From: Amycolatopsis tolypomycina
GTDB lineage: Bacteria; Actinomycetota; Actinomycetes; Mycobacteriales; Pseudonocardiaceae
Direction of reading: 5' to 3'
Length of the DNA: 64,000 nucleotides
Assembly (NCBI RefSeq): GCF_900105945.1
Contig: NZ_FNSO01000004.1
Location: forward strand, 3,472,001 to 3,536,000
Within the stretch, counting starts at the first letter, position 1. Each line of letters starts with the position of its first letter. The notes under the pieces are model-generated. The model saw only the letters and a list, made by a program, of their open reading frames with translations, made no database searches and was not told where the DNA came from. Both the position numbers and the translations under genes were made by a program. Below are positions 14,063-21,119 of this stretch, one piece after another.

Positions 14063-15400
14063 ATGGTTCTGGGCGACAGGGGCGTCACTGGCCAGGTGAC
14101 GCCGGACAGCAGGGTGCAGGTCCGGCGGGCGGCGCTGGCGAGCGCCGTCGGGACGACCATCGAGTGGTACGACTTCTTCCTCTACAACACCGCGGCGGCC
14201 TTGGTCTTCCCGCACCTGTTCTTCCCCGCCTCGAGCGCCTACGCCGGGGCCATGCAGTCGTTCGCGACCTACGCGGTCGGCTTCGCCGCGCGGCCGGTCG
14301 GCGCCGCCATCTTCGGGCACTGGGGTGACCGGATCGGGCGGAAGGCAACGCTGATCGTCACGCTGCTGCTGATGGGCATCTCCTCGGGCATCGTCGGGAT
14401 CCTGCCCGGGACGTCGGCGATCGGCATCGCCGCGCCGCTGCTGCTGGTGCTGCTGCGGCTGGTGCAGGGCATCGCCATCGGCGGCGAGTGGAGCGGCTCG
14501 GTGCTGCTCGCCATGGAATGGGGTGACCAGCGCAAACGCGGCCTGCTCGGCAGTTTCGCGCAGATCGGCGTCCCGGTCGGGCTGGTGCTGGGCACCGGCG
14601 GGATGACGCTGCTGTCGGCGACGCTCTCCCCCGCCGCGTTCGACTCCTGGGGCTGGCGGATCCCGTTCCTGCTCAGCCTGGCACTCGTCGCGGTCGGCCT
14701 GGTGATCCGGCTGAAGATCCTCGAGACGCCGATGTTCGCGAAGCTGGTGCAGAACCGGCAGACCGCCCGCACGCCGGTGCTCGACGCGATCCGCCACCAC
14801 TGGCGGGAAATCCTGCTCTCGGCAGGCGTGCGGTTCAGCGAGCAGATGCCGTTCTACCTGTTCACCAGCTACGTGCTGATCTACGTCGTGTCGCGGCCGG
14901 AGTTCAGCAAGACCTTCGTGCTCAACGCGGTCCTCGTCGGGGCGGCCTGCGAGCTGGCGCTGATCCCGCTGTTCTCGGCGCTGTCGGACACCTTCGGCCG
15001 CAAGCGGGTCTACCTGTGCGGGGCGGTGCTGACCGGGCTGATCGCCTTCCCGTACTTCACGATCCTCGCGCACGGCAGCCACGTGCTGGTGTTCGTCGCG
15101 GTCGTCGTGTCGTTCGTCCCGCACGCCCTGCAGTACGGCCCGCAGGCCGCGCTCATCGGCGAGAGCTTCCCGACGCACCTGCGGTACGGCGGCGCGGGCC
15201 TGGGCTACCAGCTGGCGTCGGTGTTCGCGGGCGGCCCGGCGCCGCTGCTGGCGACGTGGCTGCTGCACACGACCGGGACGCCGTACGCGATCTCCGGCTA
15301 CATCATCGTGGCCGCGGTGGTCACCGTGGTCTGCGTGGTCGTCCTGAAGGACCGGTCCAAAGCGGACATCGACGACGTCACGGTCTACCGCCGGGCCTGA
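14063..15400 (+). CDS. MFS transporter, metabolite:H+ symporter (MHS) family
   Basis: A 445-residue, 12-helix secondary transporter in the plasma membrane. The MHS hallmark GTTIEWYDFFLYNTAAALVF is in helix 1, the MFS motif A is GHWGDRIGRKATL between helices 2 and 3, and GIAIGGEWSGSVLLAMEW is in helix 5, as in ShiA/ProP/KgtP-type carriers of organic acids or osmolytes. ATG at 14063 has CCGGAGGTG about 8 nt upstream; the longer open frame crosses the divergent promoter region and was rejected. A double hairpin follows the stop. Substrate unknown; the TetR palindrome upstream may control it. Confidence 0.92.
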   Translation: MVLGDRGVTGQVTPDSRVQVRRAALASAVGTTIEWYDFFLYNTAAALVFPHLFFPASSAYAGAMQSFATYAVGFAARPVGAAIFGHWGDRIGRKATLIVTLLLMGISSGIVGILPGTSAIGIAAPLLLVLLRLVQGIAIGGEWSGSVLLAMEWGDQRKRGLLGSFAQIGVPVGLVLGTGGMTLLSATLSPAAFDSWGWRIPFLLSLALVAVGLVIRLKILETPMFAKLVQNRQTARTPVLDAIRHHWREILLSAGVRFSEQMPFYLFTSYVLIYVVSRPEFSKTFVLNAVLVGAACELALIPLFSALSDTFGRKRVYLCGAVLTGLIAFPYFTILAHGSHVLVFVAVVVSFVPHALQYGPQAALIGESFPTHLRYGGAGLGYQLASVFAGGPAPLLATWLLHTTGTPYAISGYIIVAAVVTVVCVVVLKDRSKADIDDVTVYRRA

Positions 15401-15487
15401 AGCGCCCCAATGTGGCGTTGGTTGCGTTCAACGCACCCAATGTGGCGTTCGGTGCGTCTGACGCACCGAACGCCACATTGGGGCGCT
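15401..15487. terminator. Strong hairpin with a duplicated arm, between convergent genes
   Basis: Arms at 15437-15457 and 15461-15481 pair perfectly over 21 bp with a 3-nt loop; the core word is AATGTGGCGTTCGGTGCGT. A second copy of the arm's 5' part at 15401-15417 can instead pair with 15471-15487 over 17 bp, so two structures compete. It directly follows the MHS stop and precedes the convergent SPFH stop at 15492. There is no T-tract, so it is either a Rho-independent terminator of the actinobacterial type or a dispersed repeat acting as one. Confidence 0.7.
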
Positions 15488-15491
15488 TGGG

Positions 15492-16907
15492 TCAGCGGCG
15501 CGGGCCACCGAACGGGGGCTGCTGCGGGAACGGGCCGCTGCCCGGGTTCTGCTGCTGCGGACCGCCGAACTGGCCCGGCGGCGGCGCCTGCGGCGGCTGG
15601 CCCTGCGGGTACTGGCCGCCCGGCGGCGGGCCGGCCGGGGCCTGCGGCTGGGGCAGGGCGGGCTGGCCGCTCTGCGGCGTCGGGGGCTGCTGCGGCGAAG
15701 GCACGGCCTCGGTGCCGCGGTCCTCGTCGGCCGCCGGCTCGGACTGCTGCTGGAGCGGGCGCGGGATCGACGGCCGCTCGGGCGGCGACGACGGCGCCCC
15801 GATGGCCGGGACCTCCTTGCGGGCCACGGCTTCCGCGGCGGCGACGGCTTCGGCGACCTTCGGGTCGCTCTTGGTCTCGAACCAGTCGGCGACCTCGTCG
15901 TCCTCGAGGTCGGGCTTGGCCGGGACGTCGTCCTCCTTCGGCGGCTCGTACCGGAACACGCCGTCGTCGCCCGGGGCGCCGAGGGCGCGCGCGAAGCCTT
16001 CGAGGGCCTTGCCGTAGTCGCTGGGGATCATCCAGACCTTGTTCGCGTCGCCCTGCGCCATCTGCGGCAGCGTCTGCAGGTACTGGTAGGCCAGCACCTC
16101 CGGGGTCGGGCGGCCGGCCTTGATCGCGGCGAACACCTTCTCGATCGCCTTCGCCTGGCCTTGGGCCTGCAGGTAGCGCGCGGCCCGCTCACCCTGGGCA
16201 CGCAGGATGCGGGACTGCCGCTCGGCCTCGGCGGCGAGGATGGTCGCCTGCCGGGCACCTTCGGCGGCGAGGATCTGGCTCTGCTTCTGGCCTTCCGCGG
16301 TCTTGATCGCGGACTCCCGCTGGCCTTCGGCGGTGAGGATCATGGCGCGCTTCTCGCGGTCGGCGCGCATCTGCTTCTCCATCGAGTCCTGGATGGAGGG
16401 CGGCGGGTCGATCGCCTTCAGCTCGACGCGGGCGACGCGGATGCCCCAGCGGCCGGTGGCCTCGTCGAGCACGCCGCGCAGCTGGCTGTTGATGGAGTCG
16501 CGGGAGGTCAGGGTCTGCTCGAGGCTCATGCCACCGACCACGTTGCGCAGCGTGGTGGTGGTCAGCTGCTCGACACCGACGATGTAGTTGGAGATCTCGT
16601 ACACCGCGGCGCGCGAGTCGGTGACCTGGAAGTACACGACGGTGTCGATCGAGACCGTCAGGTTGTCCTCGGTGATCACCGGCTGCGGCGGGAACGAGAC
16701 GACCTGCTCGCGCAGGTCGATCCGGGCGCGCACCTTGTCCAGGAACGGCACGAGGATGTTGAGGCCGGGCGAGGCGACCGTGCGGAACCGGCCGAGCCGC
16801 TCGATCACGGCGGACTGCGCCTGCGGCACCACCATGACCGCCTTGGCTATCGTGATGATCACGAGCAAGGCCAAGGCTATGACCAGGCCGATCACAAATC
16901 CGGTCAA
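15492..16907 (-). CDS. SPFH/band 7 (stomatin-like) membrane scaffold protein
   Basis: A 471-residue protein. One N-terminal membrane helix (residues about 2-26) is followed by the SPFH domain at about 25-190 (MVVPQAQSAVIERLGRFRTV and QVVSFPPQPVITEDNLTVSI). An Ala/Glu/Gln coiled coil spans about 185-260, with AEGQ and AEGARQATILAAEAERQS repeats. The tail is Pro/Gln/Gly-rich and disordered (about 385-471). Stomatin/QmcA-type proteins form rings in lipid microdomains and assist membrane protein quality control. The start appears to be TTG at 16907, with AGGGG 8 nt upstream. It lies downstream of a second, short SPFH gene and nfeD; NfeD proteins are the usual SPFH partner. Confidence 0.92.
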   Translation of the reverse strand: MTGFVIGLVIALALLVIITIAKAVMVVPQAQSAVIERLGRFRTVASPGLNILVPFLDKVRARIDLREQVVSFPPQPVITEDNLTVSIDTVVYFQVTDSRAAVYEISNYIVGVEQLTTTTLRNVVGGMSLEQTLTSRDSINSQLRGVLDEATGRWGIRVARVELKAIDPPPSIQDSMEKQMRADREKRAMILTAEGQRESAIKTAEGQKQSQILAAEGARQATILAAEAERQSRILRAQGERAARYLQAQGQAKAIEKVFAAIKAGRPTPEVLAYQYLQTLPQMAQGDANKVWMIPSDYGKALEGFARALGAPGDDGVFRYEPPKEDDVPAKPDLEDDEVADWFETKSDPKVAEAVAAAEAVARKEVPAIGAPSSPPERPSIPRPLQQQSEPAADEDRGTEAVPSPQQPPTPQSGQPALPQPQAPAGPPPGGQYPQGQPPQAPPPGQFGGPQQQNPGSGPFPQQPPFGGPRR

Positions 16908-16923
16908 GAGAATTTCCCCTTAC

Positions 16924-17412
16924 CTAGTACCATTCTTGCGCGGTTGACGGCGTTCCGGGCGCGGCGGGCGGGCTCACCGCGAGCTGCAGTTCCTTCGTGG
17001 TGACGCCCCAGCGGCCGGTCGTGTCGTGCAGCACCGTCCACACTGTACGGTGCAGGTCGCCGGGCGCGGTGACGGCGCGCTCGGCGGTGGTCAGGCCGGC
17101 TTCCTGCCGCAGCGCGGTGCGGGTCAGCTGTTCGATCGCGAGCGCCGGGCCGGCGATTTCGTAGGTGGCCAGGCGCGGGTCGGTGACGGCGAAGACGACC
17201 TCGAAGCCGATGAGGACCTCGTGCCCGTCGCCGGCTTCGACCGGGCGGGGCGGGGCCGAGAGGATCTGGTCACCGAGGTCGAACCGGGCGCGGACCCGGT
17301 CGGCGAACGGGAGCACGAAGTGGCGGCCGGGGCCGAGCACGGCGCGGAACCGCCCGCCGCGTTCGATCACCGCGGCGTGGCCCGCGCCGACGGTGACGAG
17401 GCCGAGGCTCAC
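16924..17412 (-). CDS. Short SPFH-like protein without coiled coil
   Basis: A 162-residue protein that aligns with the SPFH domain of its downstream neighbour: AVIERGGRFRAVLGPGRHFV here versus AVIERLGRFRTVASPGLNIL there, and RARFDLGDQILSAPPRPV versus RARIDLREQVVSFPPQPV. It stops just after the domain, so the oligomerising coiled coil and tail are missing, and the N-terminal hydrophobic segment is very short. It begins with GTG at 17412, overlapping the nfeD stop (GTGA). It looks like a diverged duplicate kept as a separate subunit, perhaps co-assembling with the full-length protein. Confidence 0.75.
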   Translation of the reverse strand: MSLGLVTVGAGHAAVIERGGRFRAVLGPGRHFVLPFADRVRARFDLGDQILSAPPRPVEAGDGHEVLIGFEVVFAVTDPRLATYEIAGPALAIEQLTRTALRQEAGLTTAERAVTAPGDLHRTVWTVLHDTTGRWGVTTKELQLAVSPPAAPGTPSTAQEWY

Positions 17413-17843
17413 GGCTCGGCCGACACGACGGCGGTGGCGCCGGAGATCTCGACGACCGTGACCTGGGTGCCGGGGGCGATGGGCGGCAGGTGCTCCCCCA
17501 TGCTGCGGGCCGACCAGACGTCGCCGCCCAGCTTCACCTGCCCCGCCTCGGCGTCCACTGTGGACAGGACGACGGCGCGGGCGCCGATCAGCGCTTCGAT
17601 GCCCGTGTGGTGGACCGGCCCGGCCAGGAAGCGCCGCTTGAGCGCCGGGCGGACCAGCAGGAGCATGCCGACGGAGGCGACGGCGAACACGGCCACGTCG
17701 ATGACCAGGTTGCCGGTGAGGACCTCGGCACCGGCGCCGAACAGCGCGGCGACGCCCAGCATGATCAGCACGAAGTCGCCGGAGACGACTTCGGCGATGA
17801 TCAGGGCGATCCCGACGATCAACCAGACCAGTGCCCAAGACAT
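17409..17843 (-). CDS. NfeD-family membrane protein
   Basis: A 144-residue protein with hydrophobic helices at about 4-22, 25-42 and 48-66, then a C-terminal OB-fold (residues about 80-140: LIGARAVVLSTVDAEAGQVK and APGTQVTVVEISGATAVV). This is the short NfeD1b type without the N-terminal protease domain. It leads an operon nfeD-SPFH-SPFH in which the first two genes overlap by 4 bp. NfeD OB domains interact with stomatin-like rings. Confidence 0.9.
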   Translation of the reverse strand: MSWALVWLIVGIALIIAEVVSGDFVLIMLGVAALFGAGAEVLTGNLVIDVAVFAVASVGMLLLVRPALKRRFLAGPVHHTGIEALIGARAVVLSTVDAEAGQVKLGGDVWSARSMGEHLPPIAPGTQVTVVEISGATAVVSAEP

Positions 17844-17927
17844 GGCTTCATGCTCTCAGATCGCGCCGGTTCGCACCGGCGTGGTGACGGGACGTGACCT
17901 TCGCGTGACCTTGGACAAAACGGACAT

Positions 17928-18743
17928 TCAGCCCTCTTCCGCCGGCTCGGTGACGAAGTCGATGAGCCGTTCCACGGCCCCGATGAGCGGGGTCTCGAGG
18001 TCGCGAAAACTGCTCACTCCGCTCAGGACACGCTGCCAGCCTTCGAATGGTTGCCCCCAGCCGAGCGCGTCGCAGATCCCCTGCTTCCACTCGGTCCCGC
18101 GCGGGATCTTCGGCCACGCCCGGATGCCGACCGCCTCGGGTCGCACGGCCTCCCAGACGTCGATGTACGGGTGGCCGGTGACCAGCACGTTCTCGTCGCG
18201 GACGGCGTCGACGAGCCGGGATTCCTTGCTGCCGGGCACGAGGTGGTCGACCAGGACGCCGAGGCGGCGGCCGGGGCCGGTGCCGAACTCGGCGATCCGG
18301 TCGGCGAGGACGTCGACACCGTCGAGGGGTTCGACGACGACGCCTTCTACGCGCAGGTCGTGACCCCAGACGCGTTCGACGAGCTCGGCGTCGTGCTTGC
18401 CTTCGACCCAGATGCGCGAGTCGCGGGCGACGCGGGCCTTGAGGCCTTCGACGCGCACGGAGCCGGACGCCGAGACCTGCCGGGCCGGCGCCTTGGCCGG
18501 CGCCCGGTACGGCACGAGCGTGACGGGTTTGCCTTCCAGGAGGAACCCGGCGGGCGCGAGCGGGAAGACGCGGTGACGGCCCTTGGCGTCTTCGAGGACG
18601 ACGTTGCCGTACTCGATCTTCACCACGGCGCCGCAGTAGCCGCTGGCCGGGTCCTCGACGACCAGGCCGGGTTCGGCGGGGACCTCCGGCACCTTCTTGC
18701 GGCGCGGGCCGGCGAGCACGTCGTCATAGGAGTGGGAGCGCAC
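17928..18743 (-). CDS. DUF3097-family protein
   Basis: A 271-residue protein beginning VRSHSYDDVLAGPRRKKVP and containing WVEGKHDAELVERVWGHDLR then VEGVVVEPLDGVD. The middle (EGKHDAELV, GVLVDHLVPGSKES, NVLVTGHPYIDVWEAV) resembles a TOPRIM-like fold with acidic residues at strand ends; this is my reading, not an established assignment. The family is widespread in actinobacteria and its function is unknown. GTG at 18743 is used. It has an 84-nt gap to nfeD and is probably transcribed alone. Confidence 0.85.
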   Translation of the reverse strand: MRSHSYDDVLAGPRRKKVPEVPAEPGLVVEDPASGYCGAVVKIEYGNVVLEDAKGRHRVFPLAPAGFLLEGKPVTLVPYRAPAKAPARQVSASGSVRVEGLKARVARDSRIWVEGKHDAELVERVWGHDLRVEGVVVEPLDGVDVLADRIAEFGTGPGRRLGVLVDHLVPGSKESRLVDAVRDENVLVTGHPYIDVWEAVRPEAVGIRAWPKIPRGTEWKQGICDALGWGQPFEGWQRVLSGVSSFRDLETPLIGAVERLIDFVTEPAEEG

Positions 18744-18794
18744 GACCAGGCAACCTAGTGCGCCCGGCCGCTCAGCCGGGGCATGCCACGCCGG

Positions 18795-19682
18795 TCAGCG
18801 CGCCAGTTCCAGGACCGCGTCGGTGAACGGCGTCCGCTCACCGCGACGCAACGACGGGAGCGCGATCAGCGGGGCCATCGCGACGCACCAGGCGCGGACG
18901 CGGTCGGTGTCGAAGTCCGTGACGTGCGGGGCGAGGGCGGCGATGCCGTCGTCGAGGGTGCCGCCGGCCGCCATCGGGACGTAGACGAAGTCGATGGCGT
19001 CGAGGGCCGGGTCGCCGAGCCCGGGCCGCGGGTCGATGGCGACCGCGCCGCGGCCGGGGCCGGCGTCGAGGACGTTGGCCGGGTGCAGGTCGCCGTGGAT
19101 GAGCGTGACCGGTCCGCTGGTGGCGAGTTCGAGAGCACGCTCACGCCCCTTGGCCAGGACCTCGGCGCTCATGTGCTCGGCGGCCGCGGACTCGCCACGA
19201 CGGCGTTCGGAGAGGGCGAAGATGAACTCGATGCCCTCGGCCAGCCGCCGGAGCTCCCCACGTGGCTCGGCGGCGTGCAGCTGGTCGAGCAGCTCGCCGA
19301 TCTCGGCCCACGGGACGTCGCGACCGGACAGCTCGGTGCCCGGGACCAGGCCTTCCAGCAGGATGGCGTTGGCGTCGAGGTCAGCGTCGAGGATCTGAAC
19401 GACACGGGAGCACCCGGCCCACGCGCTCAGCCCGGTGAACTCCAGCCGGGCGACCTCGGGATCCGGAGTCAGCTTGAGGACGCGCACGTCGCCGCCGGGG
19501 CCGGTGCACAGCAACGTGCGGCCGGTGTTGCCAGGCCTCGCTTCGCGAACTTCGAGGCCCCACTTCGCGCTCAGCCGGGCCACCAGTTCCGGGAGGGTGT
19601 CGCACCAGGGTTCGGCCAGTTCCGCGCCGAAGCGGTCGACCAGCCGCGCGCGGGCGGCCTCGTCGACTAGAACAGCGGCCAC
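18795..19682 (-). CDS. Aminoglycoside/hydroxyurea phosphotransferase-like kinase (APH(6) type)
   Basis: A 295-residue protein-kinase-fold small-molecule kinase. The N-lobe has GRTLLCTGPGGDVRVLKLTP with the ATP-binding lysine (VLKL). The catalytic loop is TLIHGDLHPANVLDAGPG with catalytic Asp and metal-binding Asn, and the DPG-like motif AIDPRPGLGDPALD follows. This is the pattern of streptomycin 6-kinase and hydroxyurea kinase (APH_6_hur). GTG at 19682 overlaps the stop of the SCO1664-like gene by 16 bp, indicating co-translation. Whether it confers resistance or phosphorylates a metabolite cannot be decided here. Confidence 0.85.
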   Translation of the reverse strand: MAAVLVDEAARARLVDRFGAELAEPWCDTLPELVARLSAKWGLEVREARPGNTGRTLLCTGPGGDVRVLKLTPDPEVARLEFTGLSAWAGCSRVVQILDADLDANAILLEGLVPGTELSGRDVPWAEIGELLDQLHAAEPRGELRRLAEGIEFIFALSERRRGESAAAEHMSAEVLAKGRERALELATSGPVTLIHGDLHPANVLDAGPGRGAVAIDPRPGLGDPALDAIDFVYVPMAAGGTLDDGIAALAPHVTDFDTDRVRAWCVAMAPLIALPSLRRGERTPFTDAVLELAR

Positions 19683-20464
19683 GGGATGGCCCGCCAGTCG
19701 TCGCCCGGCTCGGGGAAGATGCCTTCGGCGAGCAGGACGTCGGTGCGGTCGGCCAGTGCCCGGATCTCGAACCGGGTGATGTGCTCGGCGAGGGTCTTGC
19801 CGAGGCCGCCGTCGATCTCCGAGCGCAGCTTGCGCAGCTTCTCAACCGTGTCCGGTGGCAGCGGCTCGCCGATCCAGCCCCACAGGACGGTCCGCAGCTT
19901 CGGGTCGGTGTGCAGGCAGATGCCGTGGTCGACGCCGTAGACGCGGCCGTCGACGCCGGGCAGGAGGTGGCCGCCCTTGCGGTCGGTGTTGTTGGCGACG
20001 ATGTCGAGCACGGCGAGGTCGCGCAGGCCGGGGTGGTCGGCGTGGGCCAGCACCGCCGGCTCGCCGAACCGGTCCTGGGCGTTGAGGACCGGGCGCCAGC
20101 CGTCGGGGACGTCGGCGGGCGACAGGACCTCCACGAGGTCGTCTTCGGTGGTTTCGATCCACAGCTGGACCATGCCGGGGCCGAACGGGCCGTCGCGCAG
20201 GACCGTGGGCGGGATCGCGCCGATGCCGGCGGCGTCGGCGATGATCGCGGTGGCGACCTCGCGCCCGGCCAGGGTGCCGTCGGGGAAGTCCCACAGCGGC
20301 TTCTCCCCCGACACCGGCTTGTACACGACCCGGCCGGTGACGCCGTCGAGCTCGATGGCGCAGAAGAGGGTGACGTTGGAGGCGTCGACCAGCCGGCCTT
20401 CGACGTCGATGCGGCCGTGGGTGACGAGTTCGCGGGAGGCGGGGTCGGCCGGGGCGGGCGTCAT
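19667..20464 (-). CDS. SCO1664-family PI3/4-kinase-like protein
   Basis: A 265-residue protein. VTGRVVYKPVSGEKPLWDF carries a candidate ATP-binding lysine. LRDLAVLDIVANNTDRKGGH is the catalytic-loop equivalent (D..xN..DRK), and VYGVDHGICLHTDPKLRTVL is the metal-binding D equivalent. The same reduced phosphatidylinositol-kinase-like fold is found in HipA-related families. Substrate unknown. It follows the DUF3090 gene by 2 nt; the SCO1664-like and DUF3090 genes are neighbours in many actinobacteria, which points to a shared role. The next gene is a second kinase-fold protein, overlapping by 16 bp. Confidence 0.83.
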   Translation of the reverse strand: MTPAPADPASRELVTHGRIDVEGRLVDASNVTLFCAIELDGVTGRVVYKPVSGEKPLWDFPDGTLAGREVATAIIADAAGIGAIPPTVLRDGPFGPGMVQLWIETTEDDLVEVLSPADVPDGWRPVLNAQDRFGEPAVLAHADHPGLRDLAVLDIVANNTDRKGGHLLPGVDGRVYGVDHGICLHTDPKLRTVLWGWIGEPLPPDTVEKLRKLRSEIDGGLGKTLAEHITRFEIRALADRTDVLLAEGIFPEPGDDWRAIPWPLF

Positions 20465-20466
20465 GG

Positions 20467-21042
20467 TCAGTCTTCGCCCGCGTCCGTCTCGCGCCGGTAG
20501 CCGTTCTGCCGGGGGCAGATGTGCCCGGCCGGGTCGAGCGGCTCGGCGCACAGCGGGCACGGCTTGCGGCCGGCGTTGACGACGCGGTCGGCGCGCTCGG
20601 CGAAGGCGCGGGCGGCGGCCGGGCTGAGGAAGACGCGGACGGCGTCCGGGCCCTCCTCGGTGTCGTCGAGCACGACCGTTTCGTCGACCTCGCCCTCGGT
20701 GATGGCGAGCAGCTCGATGACGACCGCGCTGCTGTCGGCGTCCCAGCCGAGGCCCATGGTGCCGACGCGGAACTCCTCCTCCACCGGGACGGTGAGGGGG
20801 TCGAGGTCGACGAGGTCCTCGGGGGCGTCGTCGGGCACGTCGGCGCCGAACCGGCTGGCGACTTCCTCCAGCAGCGAGCTCAGCCGTTCCGCGAGGACGA
20901 CGACCTGCTGCTTTTCGATGGTGACGCTGATGGTGCGCACGTCCTCCGACGCCTGGAGGTAGAACGTGCGATCGCCGGGCTCGCCGACGGTGCCGGCGAC
21001 GAACCGATCCGGCTGGCGGAAGACGTGGATTACGCGAGACAT
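20467..21042 (-). CDS. DUF3090-family protein with C-terminal zinc motif
   Basis: A 191-residue protein starting MSRVIHVFRQPDRFVAGTVG. The DUF3090 core is beta-rich (DRTFYLQASEDVRTISVTIE). The C-terminal tail PCPLCAEPLDPAGHICPRQNG has CxxC plus His/Cys, a likely zinc knuckle. The ATG at 21042 is the first in frame after the divergent promoter region. It heads a three-gene operon (DUF3090, SCO1664-like, kinase). Function unknown. The histidine phosphatase often linked to this pair lies instead at 57.1-57.8 kb. Confidence 0.85.
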   Translation of the reverse strand: MSRVIHVFRQPDRFVAGTVGEPGDRTFYLQASEDVRTISVTIEKQQVVVLAERLSSLLEEVASRFGADVPDDAPEDLVDLDPLTVPVEEEFRVGTMGLGWDADSSAVVIELLAITEGEVDETVVLDDTEEGPDAVRVFLSPAAARAFAERADRVVNAGRKPCPLCAEPLDPAGHICPRQNGYRRETDAGED

Positions 21043-21107
21043 AGCACTGACGACCCTAGGCCACCGGCGCATGATCGGCATCCGCCGCCCCATGGTTCGC
21101 GGGCCGC

Positions 21108-21113
21108 TAGCCT
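21108..21113 (+). promoter_or_regulatory. -10 element TAGCCT of the S9 peptidase operon
   Basis: TAGCCT ends 6 nt before the GTG at 21120. The run of G residues between could resemble a Shine-Dalgarno sequence but is too close for normal spacing. Confidence 0.45.
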
Positions 21114-21119
21114 CGGGGG

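Noticed and set aside
18795-19682. The APH-like kinase as a certain antibiotic-resistance gene
   Set aside because: The catalytic motifs show only a small-molecule kinase; its placement in a conserved operon argues equally for a housekeeping substrate.
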